From Candidatus Eremiobacterota bacterium (GTDB taxonomy: Bacteria > Vulcanimicrobiota > Vulcanimicrobiia > Vulcanimicrobiales > Vulcanimicrobiaceae): 64,000 bases of DNA. The notes under the pieces are model-generated. The model was not told where the DNA came from, ran no database searches, and saw only the letters and a program-made list of their open reading frames with translations. Made by a program: the position numbers and the translations under genes. Positions 44,337 through 51,925 of this stretch are shown here, piece by piece. The stretch is taken from contig JAFAYE010000001.1 in the NCBI GenBank assembly GCA_019240525.1, forward strand, positions 2,391,300 to 2,455,299, read 5' to 3'. Position 1 is the stretch's first letter; each line of letters begins with the position of its first letter.

Positions 44337-45890
44337 GTGGCCCTACTCTGTTACGCCTTACTCGTCGCCGCGTGGGTTCTCGATCTCGTTACGCCGCAGC
44401 TCTTTATCGCGGCCATCTTGTTCAATGGGCCGATCGCGCTGAGCAGTCTCGCGCTCAAGAGGCGGCTGACGACGAATTTAATTGTCGTGGCGGAGATTGC
44501 GAACGCTGTCGCAGGGTACGTTAACGGCGTACAAGCCGGCCATCGTTGGGACGGTGTTGCAGTCGCCGACCGGCTGCTGTTAGCGGCATCGTTCGTACTC
44601 GTTGGATATCTCAGCGTCAAGACGCAAGAATATGCGCGCGAGGCGGGCGTGTCGACAGGCCGAATGCGGCAGGTCGAAATCGAGAAGGCGCTTCGCGAAG
44701 CGACGAGCCGCGTGCGGGGAACCCTCAACGTCGACCTCGTCCGCCGCGCCATCACCCGCGAATCCGTCGCGCTGGTCGGCGCATCGATGGCGACCTTGGT
44801 CGTCCGTGAAGCGCCGTTCGGCGTACCGCTTCTGCTAACGTATCGGGAGGGTCAGCCCGACGTTGCCATGGAGCGACGCGCACTTTCCACAGAAATGGCA
44901 TCGCTCGTCACGCGAGCGGCCGAGGCCGGTGACGTCTTTCGCGTGAACTCGGGCGATCTTCTCGGCCGAGCGACGCTCGAAGCGCTTGGCGCCCGTGAAG
45001 CGATCGTAACCGCGATTGCCACCGCGGAGCAGCACGGTCACGTTTTGATCGAAGCGGTGAGCGGCGAAAAATCGTTCGTCTCCGACGCAACGGTGACCCT
45101 CCGCGCGTTTGCGCAGCAGGCTGCCATGGCGCTCGAGCAAGCCCGGCTGTTCACGCAGTTGGGAGAGCGAAACGATGAGATCGCCCGCCAGAAGGACGAA
45201 TTCGCCGAACGCGGTGACGTCATCCGTGACATCGTCTACGCCCTGGCTCACGATCTTCGTACTCCGCTGGCTGCTGCACACGTGACGATGAATCAAGCCG
45301 TGCGCGGCGCGTACGGCGAGCTTCCGCAAAGCTATCGCGACATCTTGAGCACCGCGATTGTCGCTAACGACGACCAGCGGCGAATCGTCGAAACGTTACT
45401 GCTCGTCGCGCGCTATGAGGCGGGAGAAGCCTCGATGTTGCGGGAGGGCGTTGATTGTAAAGAGCTCATCGCGCGAATCGTCGCCGAGCTGAGTCCCGTT
45501 GCCGAAATGAAGGGTATCGTGTTGCGCGAGGAACTGCCCTCGCAGCCGTTGCCGGCCGAGGGCGATCCCCACGAGCTTCGGCGCGCCATCGCAAACCTTC
45601 TGGCGAACGCGATCGATGCGACGCCGCGTGGCGGCCACGTCGTCGCGCGAGGCTCGCAGTCGGCCGAGGCGATAACGATCGGTATCGAGGACGACGGTTA
45701 TGGGATTCCCGAAGCGCGCCGTGCGGGGCTCTTTCAACGTTTTGGCGGCGGCCAACCTGGCTCGGGAACGGGGCTGGGCCTTTACATTGTTCGGCGGATT
45801 GCAGAAAAGCATGGCGGTACGGTCGCATACGAGCCGCAAACACCTCGCGGGAGTTCCTTTACGATGACATTGCCGAAATCGACGGGATAG
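44337..45890 (+). CDS. Sensor histidine kinase, KdpD C-half-like (TM-GAF-HisKA-HATPase)
   Basis: 517 aa. GTG at 44337 has GGAAAG 9 nt upstream. About four N-terminal TM helices (about 1-95) and a coiled linker. A GAF domain (about 120-275: 'TRESVALVGASMATLVVREA...FVSDATVTLRAFAQQAAMALEQARLF'). H-box 'ALAHDLRTPLAAAH' with His305. HATPase N box 'NLLANAIDATPRG', G1 'DDGYGIPE', G2 'GSGTGLGLYIV'. This is the same order as the C-terminal half of E. coli KdpD, whose N-terminal module is encoded by the divergent gene 59 nt away. The response regulator follows after 2 nt. Confidence 0.85.
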   Translation: MALLCYALLVAAWVLDLVTPQLFIAAILFNGPIALSSLALKRRLTTNLIVVAEIANAVAGYVNGVQAGHRWDGVAVADRLLLAASFVLVGYLSVKTQEYAREAGVSTGRMRQVEIEKALREATSRVRGTLNVDLVRRAITRESVALVGASMATLVVREAPFGVPLLLTYREGQPDVAMERRALSTEMASLVTRAAEAGDVFRVNSGDLLGRATLEALGAREAIVTAIATAEQHGHVLIEAVSGEKSFVSDATVTLRAFAQQAAMALEQARLFTQLGERNDEIARQKDEFAERGDVIRDIVYALAHDLRTPLAAAHVTMNQAVRGAYGELPQSYRDILSTAIVANDDQRRIVETLLLVARYEAGEASMLREGVDCKELIARIVAELSPVAEMKGIVLREELPSQPLPAEGDPHELRRAIANLLANAIDATPRGGHVVARGSQSAEAITIGIEDDGYGIPEARRAGLFQRFGGGQPGSGTGLGLYIVRRIAEKHGGTVAYEPQTPRGSSFTMTLPKSTG

Positions 45891-45892
45891 CG

Positions 45893-46534
45893 TTGGAGAG
45901 CACCGGTCGCGTTCGCGTTGTGATTGTGGAAGACCACGCTTTGACCCGCGCCGGCATCCGCACGGCACTGCAACCGGTTTTTTCGGTGATCGGCGAGGCG
46001 TCGGATGGCGCGATTGGATGGGAGATGATTGCGCGCGAACGACCGGACGTGGCCGTCATCGACATCGGCCTTCCCGCCGTCGACGGCGTTACGTTGACAA
46101 AACGCGTGCGCGCTGAGCTGCCATCGACGCGCGTGGTCATCGTGACGATGATTGACCTCGAAGAGCAAGTGCTCGCGTCGCTCGCCGCCGGAGCGGACGC
46201 CTACTGCCTCAAGAGCTCCGAACCCGAGCGCATCGTCGACGCGGTCCGTATCGCGGCTGAGGGCGGCGCGTACTTCGATCCGCGGATCGCGCACGTCGTC
46301 TTGGCGCACTTTTCATCAACGAAAGCCGAAAACAGCCACTTCTCTCCGCTGACGGCGCGTGAAACGGAAATATTGCGATTGGTCGCCGACGGGCGAGCAA
46401 ATGCCGAGATTGCCGAGCGGCTGCACATCGGCCTTGGCACCGTCAAGGGACACATTCGCGACATTCTCGAGAAGCTGTCGGCGGCCGATCGAACGCAAGC
46501 GGCCGTCGTAGCCTTGCGCAAGGGATACATCTAG
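45893..46534 (+). CDS. NarL/FixJ-family response regulator
   Basis: 213 aa. Receiver domain with acidic pair 'VEDH' (Glu13/Asp14), phospho-acceptor Asp57 in 'VAVIDIGLP', and conserved Lys in 'YCLKSS'. C-terminal LuxR-type HTH: 'LTARETEILRLVADGRANAEIAERLHIGLGTVKGHIRDILEKL'. TTG start 2 nt after the kinase. The usual partner of KdpD is KdpE, an OmpR-type winged-helix regulator; none is visible here, so this NarL-type protein may be the output of the kdp-linked kinase. That link is inference from position. Confidence 0.88.
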   Translation: MESTGRVRVVIVEDHALTRAGIRTALQPVFSVIGEASDGAIGWEMIARERPDVAVIDIGLPAVDGVTLTKRVRAELPSTRVVIVTMIDLEEQVLASLAAGADAYCLKSSEPERIVDAVRIAAEGGAYFDPRIAHVVLAHFSSTKAENSHFSPLTARETEILRLVADGRANAEIAERLHIGLGTVKGHIRDILEKLSAADRTQAAVVALRKGYI

Positions 46535-46540
46535 TGCGGC

Positions 46541-47221
46541 CTATGCGGCAATGATGGCGCGGATGCGTTCGGCCGCGCCGTTCTTGACGATGACGATCAT
46601 CGCGTCGCCGGCACGCACCGTCGTGTCGCCGGTTGGGATTTCCAAATCGCGCTCCGCGCGATCGACGGCGACGACGACGGAGTTGTGGGGGAAGTCTATC
46701 TCGGCTAGGCGCTTGCCGTCGACCGGCGACCGCTCCGGAATCGCCACCTTCACCAGCTGCATATCGCCCTTGCCGAACAGATGCATCGTTTCCAGCATCG
46801 AGCGGTACTTGGATGCGTTCACGTGTTCGTTGAGCACGTCGAGGATGAGCTCCGTCGACGAAATCACGATGACCGGATCTTCCGTATCGAGTGAGTTGAA
46901 GATCAGCTTGTTCGCCGGATTGTTAACCCGCGCTATGCAGCGCGCCTTCGACTTCCTCTTCGCGAGCAAGACGACCACGAGGTTATCTTCGTCATCGCCC
47001 GTATCCGCGACGACGACGTCGGAGCGGCTGACGCCGGCAGCCTCCAGCACGAAGGGGTCGCAGCCGTCGCCAACGACCGTCACTTGACGATCGATCAAGC
47101 GTTCGAGCATCTTGGCCTTGCGGTCGTCTTTCTCGATGACCACGACTTCATGACCCTGATTGAGGAGCGCGCGAGTGAGATACGTGCCCACTTTGCCGCC
47201 GCCGACGATGAGAATAAACAT
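46541..47221 (-). CDS. TrkA-family potassium uptake regulator (RCK protein) 2
   Basis: 226 aa. Rossmann nucleotide site 'FILIVGGGKVGTYLTRALLNQGHEVVVIE' with acidic residues ending strand 2, 'VVGDGCDPFVLEAAGV', 'ADTGDDEDNLVVVLLAK', then a TrkA_C domain ('MQLVKVAIPERSPVDGKRLAEIDFP'). One Rossmann plus one TrkA_C is the KtrA/CeoB layout. It gates Trk/Ktr channels in response to nucleotides. 2 nt after a paralog; converges with the response regulator. No TrkH/KtrB gene is in the window. Confidence 0.88.
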   Translation of the reverse strand: MFILIVGGGKVGTYLTRALLNQGHEVVVIEKDDRKAKMLERLIDRQVTVVGDGCDPFVLEAAGVSRSDVVVADTGDDEDNLVVVLLAKRKSKARCIARVNNPANKLIFNSLDTEDPVIVISSTELILDVLNEHVNASKYRSMLETMHLFGKGDMQLVKVAIPERSPVDGKRLAEIDFPHNSVVVAVDRAERDLEIPTGDTTVRAGDAMIVIVKNGAAERIRAIIAA

Positions 47222-47223
47222 GA

Positions 47224-47898
47224 TTACGCGGGTACCTTCGACAGGGGCGTGACGTGCGGAAAGCGCTCGGCGAAATCACTGATGGCGTTCGGAGCCACCA
47301 CTGCGCTGATCTCATCGCCTTCTTCCAGGATCAAGTCGCTCGATGCGACCATCACTTGCTCAACCCCGCGACGAACGGCCGCGATCCGGATGCGTCCGGA
47401 TTCCTCGATCTCGCTCACGCGCTTGCCGGCATGCGCGGGTCCGACGAGCGCGCAGAGCGATGTAAGTTTGCCAAGGTCGAAATTCAACGAATCCCACGGC
47501 GCTTCGATCAATACGTCGCGGATGAGTTTGGCGCCCACGGTCGTCGGACAAACGGTCTGTACGCCGAGCTCGCGATACATTTGTCCGCGGGGAGGATCGT
47601 AAATACGGGCGACGATGCGTTTGATCTTAAACATGCGCTGCGCGATCAGCGCTGCCATGATGTTGCGATTGTCGCCATTGGTGACGGCGACAAAGCCGTC
47701 GGCGCTGGCCGCGCCCGCGCGCTTGAGCACGTCGTAGTCGATGCCCGTGCCCACAACTTCATGGCCTTTGAACTTCGGACCGAGACGCTTAAAGGCGCCG
47801 GCATTTTCGTCGACGACGATAACTTCGTGCCCGTCGGAGTCGAGGAGCTTCGCGAGTGCGGATCCGACGCGTCCGCAGCCGACGATGACGTATCTCAT
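47224..47898 (-). CDS. TrkA-family potassium uptake regulator (RCK protein) 1
   Basis: 224 aa. 'MRYVIVGCGRVGSALAKLLDSDGHEVIVVDENAGAF', 'GHEVVGTGIDYDVLKRAGA', 'AVTNGDNRNIMAALIAQ', 'ARIYDPPRGQMYRELGV', then a TrkA_C-like end ('HAGKRVSEIEESGRIRIAAVRRG'). Paralog of the following gene and surely co-transcribed. Paired RCK subunits of this kind (CeoB/CeoC) can form mixed rings. Head-to-head with the tRNA-Pro gene across 111 nt in which I see no clear element. Confidence 0.88.
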   Translation of the reverse strand: MRYVIVGCGRVGSALAKLLDSDGHEVIVVDENAGAFKRLGPKFKGHEVVGTGIDYDVLKRAGAASADGFVAVTNGDNRNIMAALIAQRMFKIKRIVARIYDPPRGQMYRELGVQTVCPTTVGAKLIRDVLIEAPWDSLNFDLGKLTSLCALVGPAHAGKRVSEIEESGRIRIAAVRRGVEQVMVASSDLILEEGDEISAVVAPNAISDFAERFPHVTPLSKVPA

Positions 47899-48009
47899 GT
47901 ATCAATGAACGACGTTCAGAAGACTCTCAGTTTTACCCTCGTTTCGCAAGGCCCCTGCACCCTGGGCACAAGGAGGCGGCTGTGGATGCGTGAAAGCTAC
48001 CGGCTTCTT

Positions 48010-48083
<74 letters not shown>

Positions 48084-48106
48084 TTTTCCTCTCCTAGGAA
48101 AAGCGT

Positions 48107-48511
48107 TTGTTCTCGAAATTTAATACAGCCGCGCGCCGCGTTTTGCGCATAGCAGAGCAAGAGTGCCGGAATCATAGCCATTACTACGTCGGTGCGGAGC
48201 ACTTGCTCGTTGCCCTTCTTGAGGAACGCGATCAGACGATGCTGCGTTCACTCGATGCCGAGGGGGTTGACGTGCCGGAAGTGCACGCAGAGGTCCGGCG
48301 AGCGCTTGGCACGGGCGACGAGCGGGTTTGGGAGGGCATTCTCATCACGCCGCGGCTGCGCCGAATCGTGGCCCTTGCCGAAGCGCGCGCGGTCAACCGG
48401 GAGATTGGTCCATTCGACCTCTTTGAAGCGCTGAAAAATGAAGGAGGAAGCTCGGCGGCAGAAATTTTGCGACGCGCCGCCTCGCGAAACACCGCTTCGA
48501 CCGTCGAGTAA
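48107..48511 (+). CDS. Stand-alone Clp N-terminal domain protein
   Basis: 134 aa, TTG start with AGGA 7 nt upstream. Two Clp-N repeats: 'FNTAARRVLRIAEQECRNHSHYYVGAEHLLVALLEE' and 'ITPRLRRIVALAEARAVNREIGPFDLFEALKNEG'. No AAA+ domain follows. In ClpC this domain docks substrates and adaptors, so the free domain could be an adaptor or decoy for a ClpC encoded elsewhere. DedA gene starts 8 nt later. Confidence 0.8.
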   Translation: MFSKFNTAARRVLRIAEQECRNHSHYYVGAEHLLVALLEERDQTMLRSLDAEGVDVPEVHAEVRRALGTGDERVWEGILITPRLRRIVALAEARAVNREIGPFDLFEALKNEGGSSAAEILRRAASRNTASTVE

Positions 48512-48519
48512 CGAGCTTC

Positions 48520-49137
48520 GTGGAGCACCTCCAACAGGCGGTGATCGGCCTCATCGATCATTATGGCTACGTCGGGCTCTTTATTGCGCTGACGTTGGGA
48601 AATTTCGGCGTACCGATCGGCAGCGAGATCGTTCTTCCAGTTTCGGGAGCCTTGACCGCCGCGGGCCATCTCAGGAGTTTGTGGCTGACCGTTGTGGTGG
48701 CGCTGGCCGGCGAGCTCGCCGGCGGCTCGGTTGGATATGCGCTTGGGCGTTACGGGGGCGTTCCGATGATCGAGCGGTACGGGAAGTACATCCACTTTAC
48801 GCACGCGCGCCTCATTGGCGTGCACCGCTTCTTCGAGCGATGGGGAAACTTTGCGATCTTCGTGTGCCGCTTCGTGCCCTTCGTGCGGGGCATCGTCGCA
48901 ATTCCCGCAGGGATAGCGGAAATGAATCTTGGGGCGTTCTATCTTTGGACGTTTCTCGGCTCGCTCGTCTTTTGCACGTTCCTGATCTTGCTGGGCAATG
49001 CGTTTGGATCGCACCTATCGACCTTGCTGCCGTTGCTCCATCGCGGCGGTTACTTCGTGCTTGCCGTCGCCGTCGCTGTTCTGATAGCGGGGGGTGTCGT
49101 CGTGCGTCTTCGCGCCCGCCAAACGGGAGCGAGGTGA
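48520..49137 (+). CDS. DedA-family membrane protein
   Basis: 205 aa, five to six TM segments. DedA/SNARE-associated features: 'YGYVGLFIALTLGNFGVPIGSEIVLPVSGAL', 'ALAGELAGGSVGYALGRYGG', and 'HRFFERWGNFAIFVCRFVPFVRGIVAIPAGIAEM', including the conserved arginines of 'RFVPFVRG'. Family members act in undecaprenyl-phosphate or lipid flipping. GTG start; stop overlaps uvrC (GTGA). Confidence 0.88.
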   Translation: MEHLQQAVIGLIDHYGYVGLFIALTLGNFGVPIGSEIVLPVSGALTAAGHLRSLWLTVVVALAGELAGGSVGYALGRYGGVPMIERYGKYIHFTHARLIGVHRFFERWGNFAIFVCRFVPFVRGIVAIPAGIAEMNLGAFYLWTFLGSLVFCTFLILLGNAFGSHLSTLLPLLHRGGYFVLAVAVAVLIAGGVVVRLRARQTGAR

Positions 49138-51107
49138 AACAGGTTCCCGCAGCGGCGCAGATTCCCGACGCGCCCGGCGTCTATCTGATGGCCGACGAAC
49201 GCGGCGAGATTCTCTACATCGGGAAAGCCATTTCGCTTCGCAGTCGCGTGCGTTCCTATTTTCAAGAAGGCGCCGTTCACCAAACTCGAATCGCCGCAAT
49301 GGTCGAAAAGGTCGCCGACGTTCGCACCATCGTCGTCACGAACGAAGTCGAAGCGCTCATCCTCGAAGCGAATTTGATCAAACGGCACCAGCCGCCATTC
49401 AACGTTCGGCTGCGCGACGACAAACGCTATCCCTATCTCAAAGTGACGAACGAGCCGTTTCCCCGAGTCGTCTTCACGCGTTTCGTGCGCAACGACGGTG
49501 CCCGCTATTTTGGTCCCTATACGAACGCGCACGGCCTGCGCGAGCTCATCGACCTCGTGCGGCTCGTCTTTCCTTTGCGCACGTGTCGCGAACCGATCGA
49601 CGGGCGGCGGCGACGACCGTGCCTTCAGTATCATATCAAGCGCTGCATGGCGCCATGCGTCGGCTTCCAGACCGAGGAAGAATACAATCGGACCATCGAC
49701 GAGGTCGTGCTTTTCCTCGAAGGCAAGCAGGAGTCGCTCCTGGCTCGCCTGCAGCGCGAGATGAGCGAGTCGGCCGAGCACTTCAACTTCGAAGCCGCGG
49801 CGCGCCTGCGGGACCGCATCGTCGCGGTGCGGCGCGTTACGGAAGCGCAAAAAGTCGTCTGGCGATCGCGGCTCGACATGGACCTCGTCGCGGTCGCTCG
49901 CGCGCGGGGTCAGGCGTGCATGCAAGTGTTTCTGGTGCGACGCGGCAAGCTGATCGGCCAAGAGCATTTTATTCTCGATGGCGTCTACGAACAATCCGAT
50001 GAAGTCCTAACCGGCGAATTCCTCAAGCAGTTTTACACCGCTCGGACCGCCGGGGCAGCCGCCGAACCGACGCTTTCGCCGATGCGCGTCGCGCGCGACA
50101 ATCAAGCTCCGGTCCCGGAAAAGCGCCGCAACGCGGCGTCGAGACCAGCTGCGGCGTCGGTGCCCAAGGAGTTGCTCGTTTCGGCATTGCCGGGCGAGCG
50201 AGAGACGATCGAGCAGTGGCTTTCGGGCGTCAAAGGGCAGCGCGTTCGCATCCTACAGCCGCAACGCGGCACGCGCGCCGAGTACATGCGACTGGTGCAG
50301 CAGAACGCCGAGCAGAACCTCAAAGCTTTTCTCGCCCATCAGGAAGTACAGGAAACCGCGCAGGCGCGTTCGCTCACCGACTTGGCCGACGCGCTTGAGT
50401 TGCCCGAGCTGCCGCATCGCATCGAATGCTACGACGTTTCGAACATTCAGGGCACGAATCCAACGGCCTCGATGGTGGTGTTCGTCGAAGGACGCGCGAA
50501 GAAGAGCGAATATCGAAAATTCAAGATTCAGTACGATCGTGGACCAAACGACTTTGCGATGATGCAGGAGACGCTCCGGCGTCGTCTTCGTTATCTGCGG
50601 CGTGAAACCGATCGCACCGAAACTCCGATCGAGCGCGAGCTGGCCAAGAAAGAGAAGTTCAACAAGAAACCGGACTTGCTGCTGATCGACGGTGGAAAAG
50701 GTCAGCTCAGCGCGGTCGTCGAGGTTCTCGAAGAACTGGATATGACGGGTCTTGCCGTTGCGGGCTTGGCCAAAGAGCACGAATGGCTGTACTTGCCGCA
50801 CCAGTCCGACCCTATCGTCTTGCCTTCGAACTCCCCGGCGCTGCATTTGATCCAGCGCATCCGCGACGAAGCACACCGGTTCGCGGTGACCTATCATCGG
50901 CAGCGTCGAGCCAAATCGATGACGCGCTCGGTTCTCGATGCGCTTGCCGGAGTCGGCCCCGTCCGCAAGAAGCGCTTACTGGCGGCATTCGGCTCGCCCG
51001 CGGCAATTCGTCGCGCCAAGGTCGATGAAATTGCCGCGATCAAAGGGATGACGCCTGCGTTGGCCGCAAAGATCAAGCAGGAACTGGAAGGAGGCTATCG
51101 ATCGTGA
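49134..51107 (+). CDS. uvrC: Excinuclease ABC subunit C
   Basis: 657 aa. GIY-YIG nuclease 'PGVYLMADERGEILYIGKAISLRSRVRSYF' for the 3' incision; a cysteine cluster region 'CREPIDGRRRRPCLQYHIKRCMAPC'; UVR motif near 'AEHFNFEAAARLRDRI'; the RNase-H-like endonuclease domain 'IECYDVSNIQGTNPTASMVVFVEGRAKKSEYRKFKI' and 'LLIDGGKGQLSAV' for the 5' incision; C-terminal HhH pair. A poorly conserved Ala/Pro-rich insertion lies near residues 305-345. GTG start with GGGAG 4 nt upstream overlaps dedA; its stop overlaps the next gene. Confidence 0.96.
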   Translation: MKQVPAAAQIPDAPGVYLMADERGEILYIGKAISLRSRVRSYFQEGAVHQTRIAAMVEKVADVRTIVVTNEVEALILEANLIKRHQPPFNVRLRDDKRYPYLKVTNEPFPRVVFTRFVRNDGARYFGPYTNAHGLRELIDLVRLVFPLRTCREPIDGRRRRPCLQYHIKRCMAPCVGFQTEEEYNRTIDEVVLFLEGKQESLLARLQREMSESAEHFNFEAAARLRDRIVAVRRVTEAQKVVWRSRLDMDLVAVARARGQACMQVFLVRRGKLIGQEHFILDGVYEQSDEVLTGEFLKQFYTARTAGAAAEPTLSPMRVARDNQAPVPEKRRNAASRPAAASVPKELLVSALPGERETIEQWLSGVKGQRVRILQPQRGTRAEYMRLVQQNAEQNLKAFLAHQEVQETAQARSLTDLADALELPELPHRIECYDVSNIQGTNPTASMVVFVEGRAKKSEYRKFKIQYDRGPNDFAMMQETLRRRLRYLRRETDRTETPIERELAKKEKFNKKPDLLLIDGGKGQLSAVVEVLEELDMTGLAVAGLAKEHEWLYLPHQSDPIVLPSNSPALHLIQRIRDEAHRFAVTYHRQRRAKSMTRSVLDALAGVGPVRKKRLLAAFGSPAAIRRAKVDEIAAIKGMTPALAAKIKQELEGGYRS

Positions 51108-51478
51108 ACTGGTTTCTCAGGTTTCTCATCAATGCCATCGTCCTCTACCTGATTGCGAAATACGTCCCGGGATTCTATCACAATCCGGGAATCTGGAATG
51201 CCGTCGGCGCCGCTATCGTCTTCGGTCTGGTTAACATGCTGATCGGACCGGTGCTGCGGTTGATCTCCCTGCCGCTCACGTGGGTCACCCACGGACTCTT
51301 TTCTTTCGTAATCAACTACATACTCTTCGCCATTACCATTCATTTCGTGCATTTTTACGACCCCGCCAGCGGCGTGAACCCATGGCTTGCCGATCTGTAT
51401 GGGACTATCATCATGACGATCGTGTCGACGCTCATGAATCAGGGAAGCGAAGCGGAAGCGCGCCGGTATACGTCGTAG
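51104..51478 (+). CDS. PF04020-type four-TM membrane protein (mycobacterial/phage-holin-like)
   Basis: 124 aa, four TM helices: 'FLINAIVLYLIAKYVPGFY', 'IWNAVGAAIVFGLVNMLIGPVLRLISLPLTW', 'VTHGLFSFVINYILFAITIHFV' and a C-terminal one. This matches the widespread family annotated as mycobacterial 4TM or phage holin-like. Function unknown and not evidence of a prophage. GTG start overlaps uvrC (GTGA). Confidence 0.82.
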   Translation: MNWFLRFLINAIVLYLIAKYVPGFYHNPGIWNAVGAAIVFGLVNMLIGPVLRLISLPLTWVTHGLFSFVINYILFAITIHFVHFYDPASGVNPWLADLYGTIIMTIVSTLMNQGSEAEARRYTS

Positions 51479-51520
51479 CCGGCAAGCCGTCGCCGAGCGA
51501 AACCAACGGTTGCTTCGGCG

Positions 51521-51529
51521 TGTTATAAT
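51521..51529 (+). promoter_or_regulatory. Extended -10 promoter for tmRNA
   Basis: TGT-TATAAT, a perfect -10 with the TGn extension, lies 20 nt before the mature tmRNA 5' end. No good -35 is seen at the usual distance, which extended -10 promoters tolerate. The precursor would be trimmed by RNase P. Confidence 0.65.
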
Positions 51530-51549
51530 CGGCGTACCTCAGTGAACAT

Positions 51550-51903
51550 GGGGCTGAAATAGGTTCGACAGGAACGTCGTAAGCGGCGTTAGCAGGCGGA
51601 GTTGCGAGCCCTCCTAAAACGATCGCAACGGCAATAACTGCCAATCACGAATACGCACTGGCTGCCTAATCTAGGCTAGTCACCGGACGCAGAGAGTCGG
51701 CCCGAACCACTCTGCCCTCCGGTCACAAACTCGGGCTGGCACGGTCGCCTGATTCGACGGCCGTGCGAGATCAAGAGTCTGCAGCGAACGGTAAGCCACG
51801 CTTCGAGGCGTCCGTTCGATCAAGAAAAATTCGAAGCTGAGCCTGGAGAACGCGCCGATTAGGCGTCCTGGACTCGGGGGGCAGTACCCCGACAGCTCCA
51901 CCA
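51550..51903 (+). ncRNA. ssrA: Transfer-messenger RNA (tmRNA)
   Basis: 354 nt, one-piece. The 5' end GGGGCTGAAATAGGTTCGACAG pairs with the 3' CAGCTCC and an encoded CCA ends at 51903. The T arm near the 3' end is CGGGGGGCAGTACCCC-like. The tag frame starts at GCA 51625 and reads ATAITANHEYALAA then TAA; the YALAA end is the usual protease degron. It frees stalled ribosomes with SmpB, whose gene is not in the window. Pseudoknot-like GC-rich stems fill 51680-51850. Confidence 0.96.
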
Positions 51904-51925
51904 ATCCTTGCTGCGTTGTCCGCGC

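Noticed and set aside
45893-46534. Calling the response regulator kdpE
   Set aside because: KdpE has an OmpR-type winged helix; this protein has a LuxR-type HTH.
48438-49133. N-terminal extension of UvrC
   Set aside because: It runs out of frame across the dedA gene; GTG 49134 starts the GIY-YIG domain and overlaps the dedA stop.
51104-51478. Holin gene indicating a prophage
   Set aside because: The family is widespread in chromosomes and no phage structural, integrase or lysis genes are near.
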